Below, in pieces: positions 9,336 through 20,698 of a DNA stretch of 64,000 nt. The notes below the pieces were generated by a model. That model was not told the DNA's origin, did not search any database, and saw only the letters and a program-made list of their open reading frames with translations. Made by a program: the position numbers and the translations under genes. This DNA is from Paenibacillus alvei DSM 29 (GTDB taxonomy: Bacteria; Bacillota; Bacilli; Paenibacillales; Paenibacillaceae). Numbering within the stretch: position 1 is the stretch's first letter; every line of letters starts with the position of its first letter. Location of the stretch: assembly GCF_000293805.1 (NCBI RefSeq), contig NZ_AMBZ01000009.1:1-64000 (forward strand). Reading direction: 5' to 3'.

Positions 9336-10819
9336 ATGTCATTGATCAAGGTAACAAACTTGACGTTTGCCTATGACGGCAGCTACGACAACATTTTTGA
9401 GCATGTAAGTTTACAAATCGATACCAACTGGAAATTGGGCTTTACGGGGCGGAACGGCCGGGGCAAGACTACGTTTCTCAACCTGCTGCTCGGCAAGTAT
9501 GAATACAGCGGAACGATTTCCTCTAATGTCAGTTTCGAGTATTTCCCGTTCCACGTCGAACACAAGGAACATTATACATTCGACGTGGTAGCAGACATCT
9601 ATCCGGACTATGAACACTGGCAGCTTATGCGCGAGTTTTCGCTGCTGAAAATGTCAGAGGATGTGTTGTACCGACCATTCAACTCGTTATCCAACGGAGA
9701 ACAGACGAAGGTAATGCTCGCAGTCCTGTTTTTGAAGGAAAACAGCTTTTTGCTTATCGACGAGCCGACCAATCATCTTGATCTGCATGCTCGGAAGCTG
9801 GTAAGTGATTATTTGAACGGCAAGAGCGGGTTTATATTGGTGTCACATGATCGGGCGTTTCTCGTCAATTGTGTGGACCACATTATTTCAATCAATAAGA
9901 CCAATATCGAAATCCAGAACGGAACTTTTTCAGACTGGTGGGAGAATAAACAAAGACAGGACAATTTCGAATTGGCTGAGAACGAGAAGCTGAGGAAGGA
10001 CATTAAGAGGCTGTCCGAAGCGGCCAAGCGAACGAGCAACTGGTCGCACGAGGTAGAAAAACGAAAAACGGCACCCGCAACTCTGGCTCCAAGGTCGACA
10101 AAGGATACATCGGCCACAAGGCCGCCAAAATGATGAAGCGATCCAAATCGATCGAGCAGAGACAGAACTCCGCTATCGAGGATAGATCCCAGCTTCTGAG
10201 AAATGTCGACAGCTCGGAAAGTTTGAAAATATCGCAGATGACTTATCATAAACATCAATTGGTCGAGCTTGACCGCGTTTCGATTCATTATGGTGAAAAG
10301 AACGTGTGCAACGACATTAGCTTTACTATCGAGCAAGGGGATCGCATCGTGCTCTCCGGTCCGAACGGCTCAGGCAAATCCAGCTTGCTCAAACTGATTT
10401 GCGGCGAGGAGATTCCTTATACCGGCGCGGTTCGAAAAGGGAGTCAGTTGAAAATTTCCTACGTTTCACAAGATACCTCGCAGTTGCAGGGCAATTTGTC
10501 GGAATTCGCCAGATCCAGCGAGATTGACGAAAGCTTGTTCAAAGCGATTTTGAGAAAACTCGATTTTTCACGCTTGCAATTTGAAAAGGACATCGCTTCT
10601 TATAGCGGCGGTCAGAAGAAGAAAGTTCTGATTGCGAAAAGCCTCTGCGAACACGCTCATTTGCATATTTGGGACGAACCGCTTAATTTTATTGACGTCA
10701 TTTCCAGGATGCAAATCGAAGAACTGCTGCTGGAACATTCGCCAACGATCCTTTTTGTGGAGCACGACAGCGAGTTTTGCAAACATATCGCAACTAAAAC
10801 TGTGGAATTGAACGTTTAA
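9336..10819 (+). CDS. ABC-F ribosomal protection protein, Lsa-like, split by a frameshift
   Basis: Two ATPase domains without membrane segments, as in ABC-F factors that displace lincosamides, streptogramin A and pleuromutilins from the ribosome. Domain 1 has Walker A GRNGRGKTT, signature LSNGEQTKVML and Walker B FLLIDEPTNHLDLHA. Domain 2 (from about 10260) has GPNGSGKSS, YSGGQKKKVLIAKSL and LHIWDEPLNFID. At 10057-10061 (A5, after GAGGTAG) the frame is lost; adding one A restores the linker (NGTRNSGSKVDKGYIGHKAA) and a 494-residue protein, the usual length. As written, the first frame stops at 10133 and a second runs 10130-10819. The start is ATG 9336 after AAGGAGG. The family is firm; the drug spectrum is inferred. 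Confidence 0.88.
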
Positions 10820-10851
10820 CAGGTTTAATAAACTATAGGAGGATGAAAACG

Positions 10852-10926
10852 ATGATCATTGAGGTTGAGGTTGTAGATGATACTGTGAACCGGTTCCTAC
10901 CGGCTGACCCGGTTCACAAAAAATAG
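10852..10926 (+). CDS. Putative 24-residue leader peptide upstream of the cfr-like gene
   Basis: ATG at 10852 follows AGGAGG by nine bases and opens MIIEVEVVDDTVNRFLPADP, ending at TAG 10924. The good ribosome site, small size and hairpin inside the coding region suggest a regulatory leader read by ribosomes, as for many drug-induced 23S methyltransferase genes. It could also be the stump of a deleted gene. I know no named family for it. Confidence 0.45.
   Translation: MIIEVEVVDDTVNRFLPADPVHKK
10885..10917 (+). promoter_or_regulatory. Hairpin within the leader upstream of cfr-like
   Basis: GTGAACCGG at 10885 pairs exactly with CCGGTTCAC at 10909. The stem lies in the last part of the leader peptide, where a stalled ribosome could open or shield it. 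No T tract follows, so it is not a simple terminator. Confidence 0.5.
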
Positions 10927-11072
10927 ATCTGTTGCCGGAGGTTTACCAATCTATCGACAGATGCACATAGCGATTCTATCAGCGAACGCATCGTGTTTAG
11001 TTGGTTAAAGACGCATGAAAGCGCCGGATGACGGTTGCTTTTCATGTATTTCTCCGGCAGTAAGGAGAACAC

Positions 11073-12119
11073 ATGAAACCAACCTCGAAATATGAAACGA
11101 TTAAGCAGATCTTGTCCGACTTCAAGCAGCCTGCGTACCGGTATAGGCAAATTATAGATGCTATTTTCGAACAAAAAGTTGCTGAATACGAACGGATCAC
11201 TATACTGCCTGCATTTTTGCGAGAAGAGTTGGCCCGGACGCTTGGTCCGAACGTCTCCAGCGTTATTCCGGTAAAGGAGCTCACATCACAGCAGGTCAGC
11301 AAGGTGCTGTTTGCCATCGGTGGCGGCGAACGCGTAGAGGCTGTAAGACTTTCCTATAAACGGGGATGGAAATCGTATTGTATTTCCACGCAGTGCGGCT
11401 GCGGGTTCGGGTGCCGTTTTTGCGCCACGGGTACCATCGGCCTAAAACGAAATCTGACTGCCGACGAAATTACCGATCAATTGCTTCACTTTCACTTGAA
11501 CGGCCATGCCTTGGACAGCGTGTCCTTCATGGGCATGGGGGAGGCGCTCGCCAACCCGCACCTTTTCGAAGCGCTGGCGATTTTGACTAACCCGCATCTC
11601 TTCGGTTTAGGACATCGAAGGATTACGATTTCAACCATCGGCCTGTTGCCAGGAATCGATAGGTTGACGCGGGAGTTTCCTCAGGTCAATCTAACCTTCT
11701 CGCTGCATTCGCCGTTCGACGAACAACGGAACGAACTGATGCCGATTAATAAGCGTTTTCCGCTTCGCGACGTGCTGAATGCATTAGATCGCCATATCCA
11801 ACATACGGGAAGAAAGGTGTATATCGCGTATATTCTTCTTCAAGGGTTCAACGACTCGACGGAGCATGCGAAAGCACTTGCCGCTCATTTGAGGGGAAGA
11901 GGATGTTGGGAACACCTCTACCATGTGAACCTCATTCCCTACAATTCTACAGATGTGACGCCTCAGAGCTACTTGCCATCTGACCCCGAAAGGATTAATA
12001 CGTTCGTGCGGACGTTGAAAATATTCGGTGTGAATGTAACGATCCGAACTCAATTCGGAGCAGATATTAATGCGGCATGTGGTCAGTTATACCGAGCTGA
12101 TTCTAAAATGAATGGATAG
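11073..12119 (+). CDS. cfr: Cfr-family 23S rRNA (adenine2503-C8) methyltransferase
   Basis: A 348-residue radical-SAM enzyme very close in length and sequence to Cfr (349 residues). The CX3CX2C iron-sulfur motif is C110-C114-C117 in CGCGFGCRFCATG; the Cfr/RlmN core shows SVSFMGMGEALANP, LTFSLHSPFDEQR and RKVYIAYILL. The catalytic C-terminal cysteine is in DINAACGQLY (about residue 336). Cfr methylates A2503 at C8 and gives resistance to phenicols, lincosamides, oxazolidinones, pleuromutilins and streptogramin A; RlmN homologues use C2. Sequence features favour Cfr over RlmN (short N-terminus, QCGCGFGCRFC, STIGLLPGI). The ribosome site is AAGGAG before ATG 11073, and rph starts 12 bases after the stop. 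Confidence 0.88.
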   Translation: MKPTSKYETIKQILSDFKQPAYRYRQIIDAIFEQKVAEYERITILPAFLREELARTLGPNVSSVIPVKELTSQQVSKVLFAIGGGERVEAVRLSYKRGWKSYCISTQCGCGFGCRFCATGTIGLKRNLTADEITDQLLHFHLNGHALDSVSFMGMGEALANPHLFEALAILTNPHLFGLGHRRITISTIGLLPGIDRLTREFPQVNLTFSLHSPFDEQRNELMPINKRFPLRDVLNALDRHIQHTGRKVYIAYILLQGFNDSTEHAKALAAHLRGRGCWEHLYHVNLIPYNSTDVTPQSYLPSDPERINTFVRTLKIFGVNVTIRTQFGADINAACGQLYRADSKMNG

Positions 12120-14720
<2,601 letters not shown>

Positions 14721-14771
14721 TGGCTGAGTACGTCAAGTAATAACCTTGTCATTAGGAGGTTTGTTATTCAA

Positions 14772-14816
14772 AGCCCATATGCTACTGTCGCGGGCAACGA
14801 CAAAAACATATGGGCT
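14772..14816 (+). terminator. Long interrupted hairpin after rph
   Basis: AGCCCATATG pairs with CATATGGGCT, and inside it TGTCG pairs with CGACA around loop CGGGCAA. A T tract is missing, so it may be a weak terminator or a leader structure for a gene since lost; an AGGAGG lies just upstream at 14755. Confidence 0.5.
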
Positions 14817-14918
14817 AATCGCTTTGCGGCAAACATATGCGCATAATCGAGGAAATGAGAATTGAAGGGAAGAAAAGGGGATGAGGGTGTTAAAAGCGCT
14901 GTTATCTGCAACCTTAAT

Positions 14919-15760
14919 CTAAAAGGTTCTATGCAACAAACTCCAACACCTTCCAGGCACATCGGATTGAAACATTTCAATGCTTCCTGTATCAGACATT
15001 GTCACATAGCAGGTTCTTCCATCAGGCCCCCCAAATGTAAGGTTGGTGCAGTTTTTACCAATAAGATAAATTTCACCCAGCAATTGACCATCAGGGGAAA
15101 TCTTCGCTACCACACCTTTTTCAGGGCGAGTAACAAACAAATTGCCTGCCACATCACAACGCATTCCATCAAGTCCAAAATCCCGAAACTCTATCAATAA
15201 GCGTTTATTACTCAATTCATTCGTACTAGATAGATCATATACCCATATTTTTCTTTCCAATGATTCATTCACATATAATTTTTTCCGTCAGGACTCACCT
15301 CAATTCCATTTGGCGTTCCCATATTCCTTTCTAATAAATGCGTGTTTCCATTTGTAAGAATTCGCCACAATTGTCCCTTATTTTGTTGGAACCAGTTAGG
15401 GTCACTAGCGAATAAAACACCTTGTTCGGTTATCGCTAAATCATTAGGCTGATTCATTGAAGGGTTATTAGCATGTATACTGATCTCTTTCGTTTCAAGG
15501 TTAACGGCGAATATATTATGTTTTTTATAATCTGCAATGTACAAAGTTCCATTAGGGTCAATACGTGTCCCGCATCCGATACTATCCGGGGGCAATGCAA
15601 TAAAGACACTGCTTTTTCCATTTGGAGTTACTTTGCCAACCGTGCCATCTCTTTGATAATTTACGGCGTAAATATTCCCGTCTTTATCGCATGAAGGACC
15701 TTCTATTTTGTTTGTAAATCCATCCGTTAGAATTTTGCTCTTAAATAACTCAAACCGCAT
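14919..15760 (-). CDS. SMP-30/gluconolactonase/LRE family protein, split by a frameshift
   Basis: Minus-strand beta-propeller of about 280 residues, once one A is added. The first part reads EGPSCDKDGNIYAVNY, GCGTRIDPNGTLYIADY and QPNDLAITEQGVLFASDPNW, the repeated metal-binding blades of SMP-30-like lactonases (E, N and D ligands). The second part reads DGMRCDVAGNLFVTRPEKG and LTFGGPDGRTCYVTMSD. The break is the T6 run at 15279-15284 (plus strand): with seven, GKKLYVNESL joins the two frames. As written the first frame ends at 15269 and a second restarts at 15272. Family members hydrolyse sugar lactones or related esters; the substrate here is unknown. ATG 15760 follows AAAGGAG. The gene stands alone. 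Confidence 0.85.
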
Positions 15761-16060
15761 GGTTAAAATCTCCTTTCCTTAATACCTGGATTCACTTAGA
15801 ATGTTATTTACCGCTAAGTCAAAAAAGTACGCTTAATGCAAAAATTCTCTTATCGAAAGACGGTCGGTGCAATAATTGCAAGTTAATGACATGACCAACA
15901 ATCGACCATGCAAAGTAGGTAACTTTTGCGTTTTGAGTGTGAATTACGGCGGGCTCAGGCACCTAAGTGTAATCCGAAGCTATTTGTCGATATAGACATT
16001 GTGACTTTTGTTTACAGTTTGAGCGATTTCAAAAGCCGAGGCAGCTTGGCCAAATGCTAA
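15761..16060. other. Intergenic stretch without a recognised gene
   Basis: About 300 bases upstream of the SMP-30 gene. It must hold that gene's promoter. A short minus-strand frame (15980-16078) reads LAFGQAASAFEIAQ and might be an oxidoreductase tail, but this is too short to support. Confidence 0.4.
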
Positions 16061-16294
16061 AACAGCCCGCAATTTATTGATACAAAGAACTCTAGTCCAA
16101 TCCCATTTATCATTTTAGGGCTTACTTTTTCAATCACTGGGTTATTATGGTGCCTATTTATTGCCTATTTCTCCTCTTATGTTACCCGAAAAATAAAAGC
16201 AAACCAAAGGCTGAGTGCGTATTTAAACAAAATTACCGGCATACTCTTTATTGGATTAGGTTTACATCTTCTTCGAACCAAAGCTCCTCAATAA
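16061..16294 (+). pseudogene. 3' remnant of a LysE/RhtB amino-acid exporter
   Basis: From a stop at 16058 the frame reads SPQFIDTKNSSPIPFIILGL, a second hydrophobic segment, YVTRKIKANQRLSAYLNKIT and GILFIGLGLHLL, ending at TAA 16292. This is the last third of a LysE/RhtB translocator (PQF...ILGLTF...GxxFIGLGL). The N-terminal half, including the GPN motif, is missing, so it is a dead remnant. It matches no part of the intact LysE gene at 51841 closely. Confidence 0.7.
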
Positions 16295-16360
16295 AGCTCA
16301 AAAAAACATTTTAAGTAGACGATTCTTTACAGTCAGAACAAATCGTAACGTTACAGTCCG

Positions 16361-16387
16361 GCCCGTATTAGTTTTGCGGGTCTTTTT
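16361..16387 (+). terminator. Weak terminator ahead of the PAF-acetylhydrolase-like gene
   Basis: GCCCG and CGGGT bracket a short loop and are followed by CTTTTTGTTTTT. It probably ends transcription from the LysE remnant. Confidence 0.4.
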
Positions 16388-16419
16388 GTTTTTAGCATAG
16401 GTGTAAAGGAATAACTACG

Positions 16420-17495
16420 GTGCCTACTTCTGTATCTTTATTTAACAAGCCGACCGGCTCATTCATAGTTGTCACGATGTTGTATCATTGGGTTGATGAT
16501 CGGCGGGAGGAGCCTTTTACAAAAAATCCGAACGACCGGCACGAGCTAATGGTACAGATGTATTATCCTACAAGTAATAAAGGCGAGGGAAATCGTGAGC
16601 CTTATATCCGAAACGCGCATGAGGTTGCAAAGGGATTGGAAGAAGATTTGTCCATCCCGGCATTCGTATTGAGTCATCTGAATTTGGTGAAATCGAATGC
16701 GTTCACGGAAGCCCTTCTATCAGACGCAGAGAGCCGTTATCCCGTATTGATCTTTTCCCATGGTTTAAACGGTTTTCGCAATCAAAATACGTTTCAGGTC
16801 GAAGAGTTAGCAAGTCAAGGTTATATTGTGTTATGTATCGATCATGCCTATGACGCTGCGGCTACCGTCTTTCCAGACGGTCGAACCGCATACTTTCAGT
16901 CCGGTAATCTAATTAATCTTGCTGAAAGAGATCGCCATCTCCAATTATGGAAGGAAGATGCCGCTTTTGTGCTAAATCAAGTGGAGAAGCTTAATCAAGG
17001 GGATGTAGACGACCGCTTTACGGGAAGGATCGACACCACTCGAATCGGGATGTTCGGCCATTCTTACGGTGGAGCTACCGCTGCACAAATGCTTTTCGAA
17101 GACAACCGTATCAAAGCAGCAATTAACATGGGCGGTCTGTTATATGGGACAACGGTTACAGAAGCAGGAATCGGCAAACCGTTTCTGCTCATGAGTGCAG
17201 AGATCAACGAAGATCCAGATGAGGATCACACAGCATTCAAGGTTCGCAATGAGCGCGCTCTTGCCGGTAGAGACATGTCGATAGTCATTCCTCACACGGA
17301 TCATACGAGCTACTCTGATTTTCATTTGATTTCACCTTCTTGCGAAGTCCAGGCGAAGATCCGCGACGTGTTCATCGTATTATTAACGAGTTTAGCCTCG
17401 CTTTTTTTGACCTTTATGTGAAACAGACAATCGACAGCTCGGCATTGGACAGACTGGCAGCCATTTACCCGGAAGTCAATTTTAAAATGAATTAG
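16420..17495 (+). CDS. PAF-acetylhydrolase-like alpha/beta hydrolase, frameshifted near the 3' end
   Basis: The nucleophile elbow is GMFGHSYGGATAAQ; the oxyanion region is YPVLIFSHGLNGFRNQ, followed by YIVLCIDHAYDAAAT. Together with the N-terminal TGSF...YHWVDDRREEPF and LMVQMYYPTS this is the platelet-activating-factor acetylhydrolase (isoform II) family of serine esterases. The catalytic His is in HTDHTSYSDF. At 17337 one missing T shifts the frame; with it the protein continues SPFLRSPGEDPRR...FFDLYVKQTIDSS to TAG 17493 and totals about 358 residues. As written it stops at 17421 with an unrelated tail. GTG 16420 is the chosen start, AAGGA upstream; the substrate is unknown. Confidence 0.82.
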
Positions 17496-17652
17496 CGATG
17501 TATCTCAACATCAGGTCTCAAGTCCATTTTCATGACGGAATATTTCCATTTCAATAAACTTGACGATGATTGGAGAATGGATTAGAATGACTCCAACAAA
17601 ACGTTTACGTATTTAAACCTTTCGTTACAACGTCATGAAGAAAGGATAGAAT

Positions 17653-17955
17653 ATGGGAAAACAGGCATTCGAACAATTTCGCACATGTATCCCTTTTTTC
17701 CAATTGTTAGTTGATCCGCATCGCCAAGATATCATCCTGTGGCTTAGTGAACAGGGGCCAATGTCAGTTGGTGAAATTACAGCCCAATCTACATTATCGC
17801 GTCCTGCGATTTCTCATCATTTAAAACTGCTGCGGGATCAAGGCTTAGTTACAATGGAGAAGATCGGTACAGAGCGTTATTATTCCGTAACCTTGGATAC
17901 TGCTGTTGATTCGTTAAAAAAACTATTATTGTTACTTGAAGATGAGTGCCTTTAG
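17653..17955 (+). CDS. ArsR-family winged-helix transcriptional regulator
   Basis: A 100-residue protein with a canonical winged helix: LLVDPHRQDIILWLSEQGPM, VGEITAQSTLSRPAISHHLK (recognition helix) and LLRDQGLVTMEKIGTERYYS. No cysteine pair of the metal-sensing type is present, so the signal is probably not a thiol-bound metal. It starts at ATG 17653 after AAAGGAT. The next gene, an aldehyde dehydrogenase, is separated by a terminator, so a functional link is not established. Confidence 0.85.
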   Translation: MGKQAFEQFRTCIPFFQLLVDPHRQDIILWLSEQGPMSVGEITAQSTLSRPAISHHLKLLRDQGLVTMEKIGTERYYSVTLDTAVDSLKKLLLLLEDECL

Positions 17956-17975
17956 AATAAATCTAAAGGCATTTA
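17947..17975 (+). terminator. Terminator overlapping the ArsR-type stop codon
   Basis: TGCCTTTAGA and TCTAAAGGCA form a 10-bp stem with loop ATAAA, followed by the AT-rich ATTTATAAT. The stem includes the TAG stop. Confidence 0.65.
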
Positions 17976-18090
17976 TAATCATATATATGTCGAAGAGTTT
18001 GAACGTTTAGATATTTAGGTGTTCGGAATTGTTGAATGGATAAGAGCATAAGGTGTTTATGCGGTGAGAATAGATAAGGAGTGATTCGGA

Positions 18091-19485
18091 ATGAATCAAA
18101 TAGAGAAGGTGGACACTGAATGCATTCTTGCGGAACATAAGAAATTTTTTCAAAAAGGGGCAACACGTACTCTAGAATTTCGCCTTGAACAGCTGAAAAA
18201 ATTAAAAGAGGGTATTAAGCGTAATGAAGATAAAATTACACAAGCACTGTATCAGGATTTAGGGAAAAGCGAATATGAGGCGTATTCAACGGAGATCGGC
18301 TTTATATTGGATAGTATTAAGAACACGATGAAGCATGTGAAGAAATGGATGAAGCCCCAGAAGGCAAAAACCCCCATAGCCTTATGGCCGTCAAGAAGCC
18401 GCATAATCAAAGAGCCATATGGGACAGTACTCATTATAGGACCTTATAATTATCCGTTCCAATTGCTGATTGAACCTCTTATTGGAGTAATTGCTGCAGG
18501 AAATTGTGCGGTACTTAAACCTTCGGAACATACACCTCACACAACGCGAGTCGTTCATGAAATGTTAAACGAGATCTTTGACAAGAGTTACATCCGCGTC
18601 GTAAAAGGGGAGAAGGAAGCAACGTCAGCACTTATTCATGCCCCTTTTGACTATATCTTTTTCACAGGAAGTGTACAGGTGGGAAAGATCGTGATGGAGG
18701 CTGCTGCCAAGAATCTGGTTCCCGTAACCTTAGAACTTGGAGGGAAGAGCCCTGTCATTGTGGACAAGACTGCGAACTTAGAATTATCAGCGAAAAGAAT
18801 TGTATGGGGCAAGTTTATGAATACAGGCCAAACCTGTATAGCGCCTGATTACATGTTGGTACATTCGGAAATCAAAGACGCTCTTATTTCAAAAATGAAA
18901 GAGGTCATCGTGAGTTACTATGGAGAAAATCCGATGGAAAGTAAGGACTATGGCCGTATTGTGAATGAGCGCCAATTCGATAGATTGACTTCAATTCTGG
19001 AAAAAGATCAAGATAACGTAATAGTTGGCGGTAAATCAATAAGAGAGAAATTGTATATCGAACCAACATTGCTAGAAGCAAAATCTTGGACTGATGCGGT
19101 TATGGCAGACGAGATTTTCGGACCGATTCTACCGATTATGGAATACGAGCAGTTAGATCGTGCAATTTATGCGATTAATGAACGTCCAAAACCGTTGGCC
19201 TTGTACTTGTTTACCGAGGATAAGAAATGTGAGGAAGAGGTGTTGCGAAGAATCTCATTTGGGGGAGGATGTGTAAACGATACGATTCTTCACATTGCGA
19301 ATCGTTATTTGCCATTCGGTGGCGTTGGAAATTCGGGGATAGGCGCCTATCACGGGAAATACAGTTTCGACCTTTTTTCACATCATAAGAGCATTGTGAA
19401 GAAGACCACAAAAATCGATACCCGTTTTATTTTACCTCCTTACAACGATAAGAAGCTGAGATTGGTTAGAAAGTTTTTAAATTAG
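18091..19485 (+). CDS. Aldehyde dehydrogenase (class 3-like)
   Basis: A 464-residue NAD(P)-dependent aldehyde dehydrogenase oxidising aldehydes to acids. Motifs in order: PYGTVLIIGPYNYPFQL, NCAVLKPSEHTP, FFTGSVQVGKIVM (NAD-binding), LELGGKSPVIV (catalytic glutamate) and NTGQTCIAPDYM (catalytic cysteine), then ADEIFGPILPI and the C-terminal YLPFGGVGNSGIGAYHG. The short form with a hydrophobic C-terminus resembles the YwdH/class 3 fatty-aldehyde group. ATG 18091 follows AAGGAG. A single-gene unit, as far as visible. Confidence 0.92.
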   Translation: MNQIEKVDTECILAEHKKFFQKGATRTLEFRLEQLKKLKEGIKRNEDKITQALYQDLGKSEYEAYSTEIGFILDSIKNTMKHVKKWMKPQKAKTPIALWPSRSRIIKEPYGTVLIIGPYNYPFQLLIEPLIGVIAAGNCAVLKPSEHTPHTTRVVHEMLNEIFDKSYIRVVKGEKEATSALIHAPFDYIFFTGSVQVGKIVMEAAAKNLVPVTLELGGKSPVIVDKTANLELSAKRIVWGKFMNTGQTCIAPDYMLVHSEIKDALISKMKEVIVSYYGENPMESKDYGRIVNERQFDRLTSILEKDQDNVIVGGKSIREKLYIEPTLLEAKSWTDAVMADEIFGPILPIMEYEQLDRAIYAINERPKPLALYLFTEDKKCEEEVLRRISFGGGCVNDTILHIANRYLPFGGVGNSGIGAYHGKYSFDLFSHHKSIVKKTTKIDTRFILPPYNDKKLRLVRKFLN

Positions 19486-19521
19486 AATACTATCTCTTAC
19501 AGATATCATTAGGACAATAAC

Positions 19522-19590
19522 ATGGATGGGAACGAGTTGAATATGGAAACGGTAGCATTAGTGGTGGGAGCAACTGGTTTGCCTTTTTAA
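19522..19590 (+). pseudogene. Stump of a Rossmann-fold (NmrA/epimerase-like) gene
   Basis: From ATG 19522 the frame reads METVALVVGATGLPF and stops at once. VVGATGL is the dinucleotide-binding start of NAD(P)-dependent epimerases; the rest of the gene is gone. Confidence 0.45.
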
Positions 19591-19613
19591 CGAGTTAGGG
19601 ATCTATTGAAGCA

Positions 19614-19641
19614 AGGAGCAGTTTGCCGAGCAGCTGCTCCT
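19614..19641 (+). terminator. Hairpin between the Rossmann stump and the NAD operon
   Basis: AGGAGCAG pairs with CTGCTCCT around a 12-base loop. No clear T tract follows. Confidence 0.4.
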
Positions 19642-19683
19642 ATTGGTGTGCGACTGGTTTATTTAAAACATGGAATATATAGG

Positions 19684-19738
19684 TTGACAAAAGGTTGAAT
19701 TACTCTTATTATACAATTAACACATTGGTAATTGTTAA
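19684..19738 (+). promoter_or_regulatory. SigmaA promoter with overlapping TTAAC-N12-GTTAA operator
   Basis: TTGACA (19684), a 17-base spacer and TATTAT (19707) make a near-consensus promoter. The inverted repeat TTAAC-N12-GTTAA at 19717-19738 lies over the start point. The same arrangement with the same spacing recurs at 20658-20679 ahead of the nicotinamidase, so both are probably sites for the Nudix regulator encoded between them. Confidence 0.7.
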
Positions 19739-19762
19739 AAGAGAGAAAGGGTTGTGCTTACC

Positions 19763-20539
19763 ATGTCAAACAAAGAAGCCTTAGCACAATATGATGTCAA
19801 ACAATATCGAACGCCGGATGGATATACATCGGACATTGCTGTATTTACGATATTGCCTGTTACAATCCAAGAATTCAAACCGCCCGAGATGGATCTCAAG
19901 ATTATGCTCATCCAGCGGAGTGAACTTAACAGCGAAGGAAAGCCAAATATCGAAGCAGGCAAGTGGGCATTGCCTGGTGGCTTCGTCAATCCAGATGAGA
20001 CTGCCTATGAATGTGCACAACGCGAGCTGCAAGAAGAAACAGGCGTTGAGAACATTCACCTTGAACATTACGGCGTTTACGATAAACCAGGACGCGATCC
20101 GCGGGGCTGGATGATTACAAATGCCCACTTTGCAATAGTTCCAGAACACAAGTTGTCCCAAAGACAGGCAAACGATGATGCTTCGGATGTTCAATTGTTC
20201 TCCGTAAAAGAAGTCATGAATCTCGAGCTTGCTTTTGATCACGCACAAATCATTGCAGATGCGATTCATGTGATTCGCCAGAAGCTGCTCGAAACGACTG
20301 TCGCCAAGGAATTTCTGCCCGAAGAATTCACATATTCGGAGCTGCAAGCCGTTCTCCTTACGGTCACAGATGATTCCGCAATTGCGTTGGAATCGGCATT
20401 TGCAAGAAAGATCAAATCTTTGCCCTTTATCCAAGAGGTTGAAGGGAAGAAGACAACCCGAACATCGAAACGACCGACACAGTTGTACCGATTCGTCGAA
20501 ATGGATCTGAACAAATCCATTTACCATACCAGAATGTGA
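19763..20539 (+). CDS. Nudix hydrolase with C-terminal winged helix (NrtR-like NAD regulator)
   Basis: About 258 residues. The N-terminal Nudix domain has an intact signature (GFVNPDE, then RELQEETGV at the GX5EX7REUXEEXGU spacing), so it may still hydrolyse ADP-ribose-type substrates. The C-terminal part (from about residue 185: FTYSELQAVLLTVTDDS, then RPTQLYRFVE) looks like the winged helix of NrtR, the ADP-ribose-responsive repressor of NAD genes. Its place as first gene before pncA-pncB-nadD-nadE and the paired operator-like repeats support a regulator role. The start is uncertain: ATG 19763 is given, GTG 19754 is possible. Plain ADP-ribose pyrophosphatase is the alternative. Confidence 0.82.
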   Translation: MSNKEALAQYDVKQYRTPDGYTSDIAVFTILPVTIQEFKPPEMDLKIMLIQRSELNSEGKPNIEAGKWALPGGFVNPDETAYECAQRELQEETGVENIHLEHYGVYDKPGRDPRGWMITNAHFAIVPEHKLSQRQANDDASDVQLFSVKEVMNLELAFDHAQIIADAIHVIRQKLLETTVAKEFLPEEFTYSELQAVLLTVTDDSAIALESAFARKIKSLPFIQEVEGKKTTRTSKRPTQLYRFVEMDLNKSIYHTRM

Positions 20540-20657
20540 TTGATAATAGATGATTACAATAAGATGGTGACTAAAGTAAATAGCATTTCGAAATCGATGT
20601 GTGATGGGTAAGGTGCTATTCTAACTTTATTGTCACTACTCTTTTTACCATATTCAA

Positions 20658-20679
20658 TTAACAATTATACAATAGTTAA
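20658..20679. promoter_or_regulatory. Second TTAAC-N12-GTTAA site, ahead of the nicotinamidase gene
   Basis: TTAAC (20658-20662) and GTTAA (20675-20679) with 12 bases between, in the same extended context CAATTAACA as the site at 19717. It lies 20 bases before the start codon, over a likely promoter (TTGTCA at 20630). Confidence 0.65.
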
Positions 20680-20698
20680 ATTAGAGGAGGAGTCTAGA

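Noticed and set aside
14862-15200. 112-residue plus-strand frame
   Set aside because: Antisense shadow of the SMP-30 gene, which has clear family motifs on the minus strand.
15980-16078. Minus-strand frame reading LAFGQAASAFEIAQ as an oxidoreductase tail
   Set aside because: Only about 30 residues, partly overlapping the better supported LysE remnant on the other strand.
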